Shown one piece after another: positions 19,588 through 21,539 of a stretch of 21,539 nucleotides of DNA. The position numbers and the translations under genes were made by a program. Source of the DNA: an uncultured Bacilli bacterium (GTDB lineage Bacteria > Bacillota_I > Bacilli_A > RF39 > UBA660). Location: the NCBI GenBank assembly GCA_947632275.1, contig CANROR010000015.1:1-21539 (forward strand). The letters are read 5' to 3'. How positions within the stretch are numbered: position 1 is the stretch's first letter; the number at the start of each line of letters is the position of its first letter. The notes under the pieces were generated by a model. It was not told where the DNA came from. It did no database searches and was given only the letters and a program-made list of their open reading frames with translations.

Positions 19588-20148
19588 ATGGATATTAATA
19601 TTAATGATATAAAAAATGGGATGACGATTATTATTGATGGTAATTTATGTAATATCGTTGAATTTCAACATGTAAAACCTGGTAAAGGTCCCGCTTTTGT
19701 TCGGATTAAACTTAAAAATTTAAGAACAGGTTCTATTGTTGAAAATACCTATAATACCAATATTAAAATTACCAAAGCTCATGTTGATAAAGTAAAGGCC
19801 CAATATTTATATAGTCAAGGTAATGATTATGTATTTATGAATACGACAACATATGATCAAATTGAAATACCGACATCTATTTTAGGGGATAGTATTCACT
19901 TTATTAAAGAAGGTATGGAAATTGATATTGACTATTATGAAGGCGAAATATTAGGTATTTCTTTACCGGAAAAAGTCGAATATGAAGTTATTGAAACTGA
20001 ACCTGCCGTTAAAGGTAATACGGCTACGAATGCGACGAAAGATGCCAAGATTGAAACTGGTTATACGGTTAAAGTTCCTTTATTTATTAATCAAGGCGAA
20101 AAAATTATTATTTCGACTAAAGATGGTAAATATTCATCTCGAGCTTGA
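19588..20148 (+). CDS. efp: Translation elongation factor P
   Basis: EF-P relieves ribosomes stalled at polyproline. The 186-residue protein is full length with three beta-barrel domains. VEFQHVKPGKGPAFVRIKL in domain I holds the loop whose tip lysine (Lys33) is the site modified in other bacteria. NLRTGSIVENT, YLYSQGNDYVFMN and GYTVKVPLFINQGEKI mark domains II and III. The C-terminal end DGKYSSRA is normal. AGAAGGTGA lies before the ATG. It ends in TGA, evidence that TGA is a stop here. Cotranscribed with rpmG. Confidence 0.97.
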   Translation: MDININDIKNGMTIIIDGNLCNIVEFQHVKPGKGPAFVRIKLKNLRTGSIVENTYNTNIKITKAHVDKVKAQYLYSQGNDYVFMNTTTYDQIEIPTSILGDSIHFIKEGMEIDIDYYEGEILGISLPEKVEYEVIETEPAVKGNTATNATKDAKIETGYTVKVPLFINQGEKIIISTKDGKYSSRA

Positions 20149-20157
20149 ATGTTGAAG

Positions 20158-20180
20158 GGTTTACATTTGTAAATCTTTTT
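20158..20180 (+). terminator. Terminator of rpmG-efp
   Basis: GGTTTAC (20158-20164) pairs with GTAAATC (20169-20175), with one G-U pair, over an ATTT loop, followed by TTTTTATTT. Confidence 0.85.
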
Positions 20181-20228
20181 ATTTGTGTAAAAATTGATGT
20201 AAAGTTGATAAAAATTGTCGTTTTAATA

Positions 20229-20258
20229 TTGTCAAATATTTTTTGCAAATAGTAAAAT
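20229..20258 (+). promoter_or_regulatory. Promoter of the beta-helix surface protein
   Basis: TTGTCA (20229-20234), 18 bp and TAAAAT (20253-20258) lie just before the AGAGAGGAAAA ribosome site. Confidence 0.6.
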
Positions 20259-20281
20259 GAATGTGAAAGAGAGGAAAATAT

Positions 20282-21517
20282 ATGAAAAACAAATTTTTAG
20301 GTTTAACAACCTTAGCTTTAAGTTCATTGGCCTTAATGGCGAGTGCGAGTGCGGCGGTGAAAATAACCGGTGATGATACGATAGGGTATATAGGAAGTAA
20401 TGTAACAGTTACCACCATTGATGCGGACAAGAAAGAATATAAATTAACCTTGACAGGAACGGCTAATGAAGATTTATTAATTCAAACAGGGGAAACCGTT
20501 ACCATTGATTTAGATGGTAACATATGGACTAATTATAATAATCAATCAACGGCGATTGAAGTTCAAAATGGCGCGACTTTAATTATTAAGGATAGTAAAG
20601 GCACTGGTAAAATAACTTACAATAACAATACGGCTGAAGGACATGTATCTGGTGCTTATGCTCCTTTAATTAGTAATGCGGGGGAATTAACTTTAGAAAG
20701 TGGTCTTATTGAAGTAAATAAAGGGGCTTTTAAAGGTACTGGTATTTTAAATACGGTCGATGGTAAACTTTATGTTGAAGGTGGTTCCGTTAAAACAACG
20801 GTTGATAATTCTTGGGGGATTACCAATGAAGGAACGGCAATAATTAACTCAGGAAATTTTGTTCAAGGTGGCGATTTTTCCATCATTCAGAATGCAAAAG
20901 ACTTAACGATAAACGATGGAACATTTACAACAACACCGGAAGGAACGCATTACTCATTAATAACCAATAGCGATACGGGTAGTCCTAGTTTAAAAATTTT
21001 AAATGGAACTTTTGAAACCAGTACTAAATTATTCCATAAAAGTACGGCTGTAGATGAAAATACGGATATTGTGATCATGGGTGGTAAATATCCGGTGGCT
21101 TTGGAAGAAGAAGTAGTTAAATACTTAGCTAGTGAAGATTATGAATTTTTAAACGGGGAAGTAGTAACGGATGCTGATTATAGTGAACTTGAAGAAGCTT
21201 TAGCCGAAGCTGCCAAAGTTGTTATTACAAAATATACGGAAGAAACCATTGCTAATTTTAATGAAGCTTATGCTGCCGCACAAAAAATAGAAAAAGTTTT
21301 AAAATCTAACGAACAAGATAAAATAGATGAAGCCGCTGCTACATTAAAGCTTGCTATCAGTAGTTTAAAAGAAATCGTACCCGAAGCTATTCAACCTAAT
21401 GACACAACAACTAGTGAAAACCCTAAAACCTTTGATAATGTGTTAGGATATGTAGTTTTAGCAATCGGCGCTTTAGGTTGTGTTGTAGTTGTTACCAAAA
21501 AAATATTAAATAAATAA
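20282..21517 (+). CDS. Beta-helix surface protein with sortase-type C-terminus
   Basis: The 411-residue protein has a signal peptide (MKNKFLGL to about ASASAA, residue 25). Residues 26-280 or so are short repeating strands with N, G and I/V ladders, such as GITNEGTAIINSGNFVQGG and LTINDGTF, typical of a right-handed parallel beta-helix (pectate-lyase-like). No catalytic residues are obvious, so binding is more likely than lysis. Residues about 290-365 form a helical FIVAR-like bundle (ELEEALAEAAKVV, FNEAYAAAQKIEKVL). The end shows NPKTFD (380-385), a hydrophobic helix and KKILNK. That is the three-part layout of a sortase signal, here of NPxTxD rather than LPxTG type. No sortase gene is in the window. 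It probably sits on the cell wall. Confidence 0.85.
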   Translation: MKNKFLGLTTLALSSLALMASASAAVKITGDDTIGYIGSNVTVTTIDADKKEYKLTLTGTANEDLLIQTGETVTIDLDGNIWTNYNNQSTAIEVQNGATLIIKDSKGTGKITYNNNTAEGHVSGAYAPLISNAGELTLESGLIEVNKGAFKGTGILNTVDGKLYVEGGSVKTTVDNSWGITNEGTAIINSGNFVQGGDFSIIQNAKDLTINDGTFTTTPEGTHYSLITNSDTGSPSLKILNGTFETSTKLFHKSTAVDENTDIVIMGGKYPVALEEEVVKYLASEDYEFLNGEVVTDADYSELEEALAEAAKVVITKYTEETIANFNEAYAAAQKIEKVLKSNEQDKIDEAAATLKLAISSLKEIVPEAIQPNDTTTSENPKTFDNVLGYVVLAIGALGCVVVVTKKILNK

Positions 21518-21539
21518 GTTAGTTAATTGAAAAGTAAGT

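Overview
The window looks like chromosomal DNA of a low-G+C, spore-forming Firmicute (class Bacilli), probably an uncultured gut-type lineage. The evidence is A+T-rich codon use, strong Shine-Dalgarno sites, a spore-coat gene (cotE), an intact mother-cell sigma factor gene (sigK), and perhaps the end of a YjcZ-type sporulation peptide. efp ends in TGA and no TGA is needed as Trp, so the standard bacterial code applies. I cannot name the genus.

Layout. 1-900: the end of a small membrane peptide, then a Fic AMP-transferase gene between two near-identical terminators. 923-2487 (minus): a HIT hydrolase gene coupled to a CapA-type metallophosphatase gene. 2610-3146: cotE. 3210-9495: a strong promoter, a leader carrying a far-upstream Shine-Dalgarno element, and two large envelope genes (a membrane-anchored Big-domain protein and a 1579-residue secreted repeat protein). 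9527-10234: rpsP-khpA. 10273-10977 (minus): sigK. 11050-12891: a NahK-like sugar kinase and an unknown protein. 12964-17458: an RNHCP zinc protein, polA, a complete type III toxin-antitoxin locus and mutM. 17459-18406 (minus): a transglutaminase-like exported protein. 18458-19229 (minus): rpsT and a two-helix membrane protein. 19353-20148: rpmG-efp. 20282-21517: a sortase-type beta-helix surface protein.

The most notable element is at 15881-16638, between polA and mutM, which are adjacent in many Firmicutes. A strong promoter drives a short RNA made of three contiguous 36-nt repeats, followed by a leaky-type terminator and a 169-residue ToxN/AbiQ-family endoribonuclease. This is the ToxIN/AbiQ architecture: the RNA repeats are the antitoxin and the terminator sets the RNA:toxin ratio. 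The three repeats differ by compensatory base changes in a predicted hairpin, which supports selection on RNA structure. The last codons of the toxin gene also hold the ribosome binding site of mutM.

The genes fall into four working groups: translation (rpsP, rpsT, rpmG, efp, khpA), DNA replication and repair (polA, mutM, perhaps the RNHCP protein), sporulation (cotE, sigK), and surface or defence functions (the adhesin-like proteins, CapA, Fic and ToxIN).
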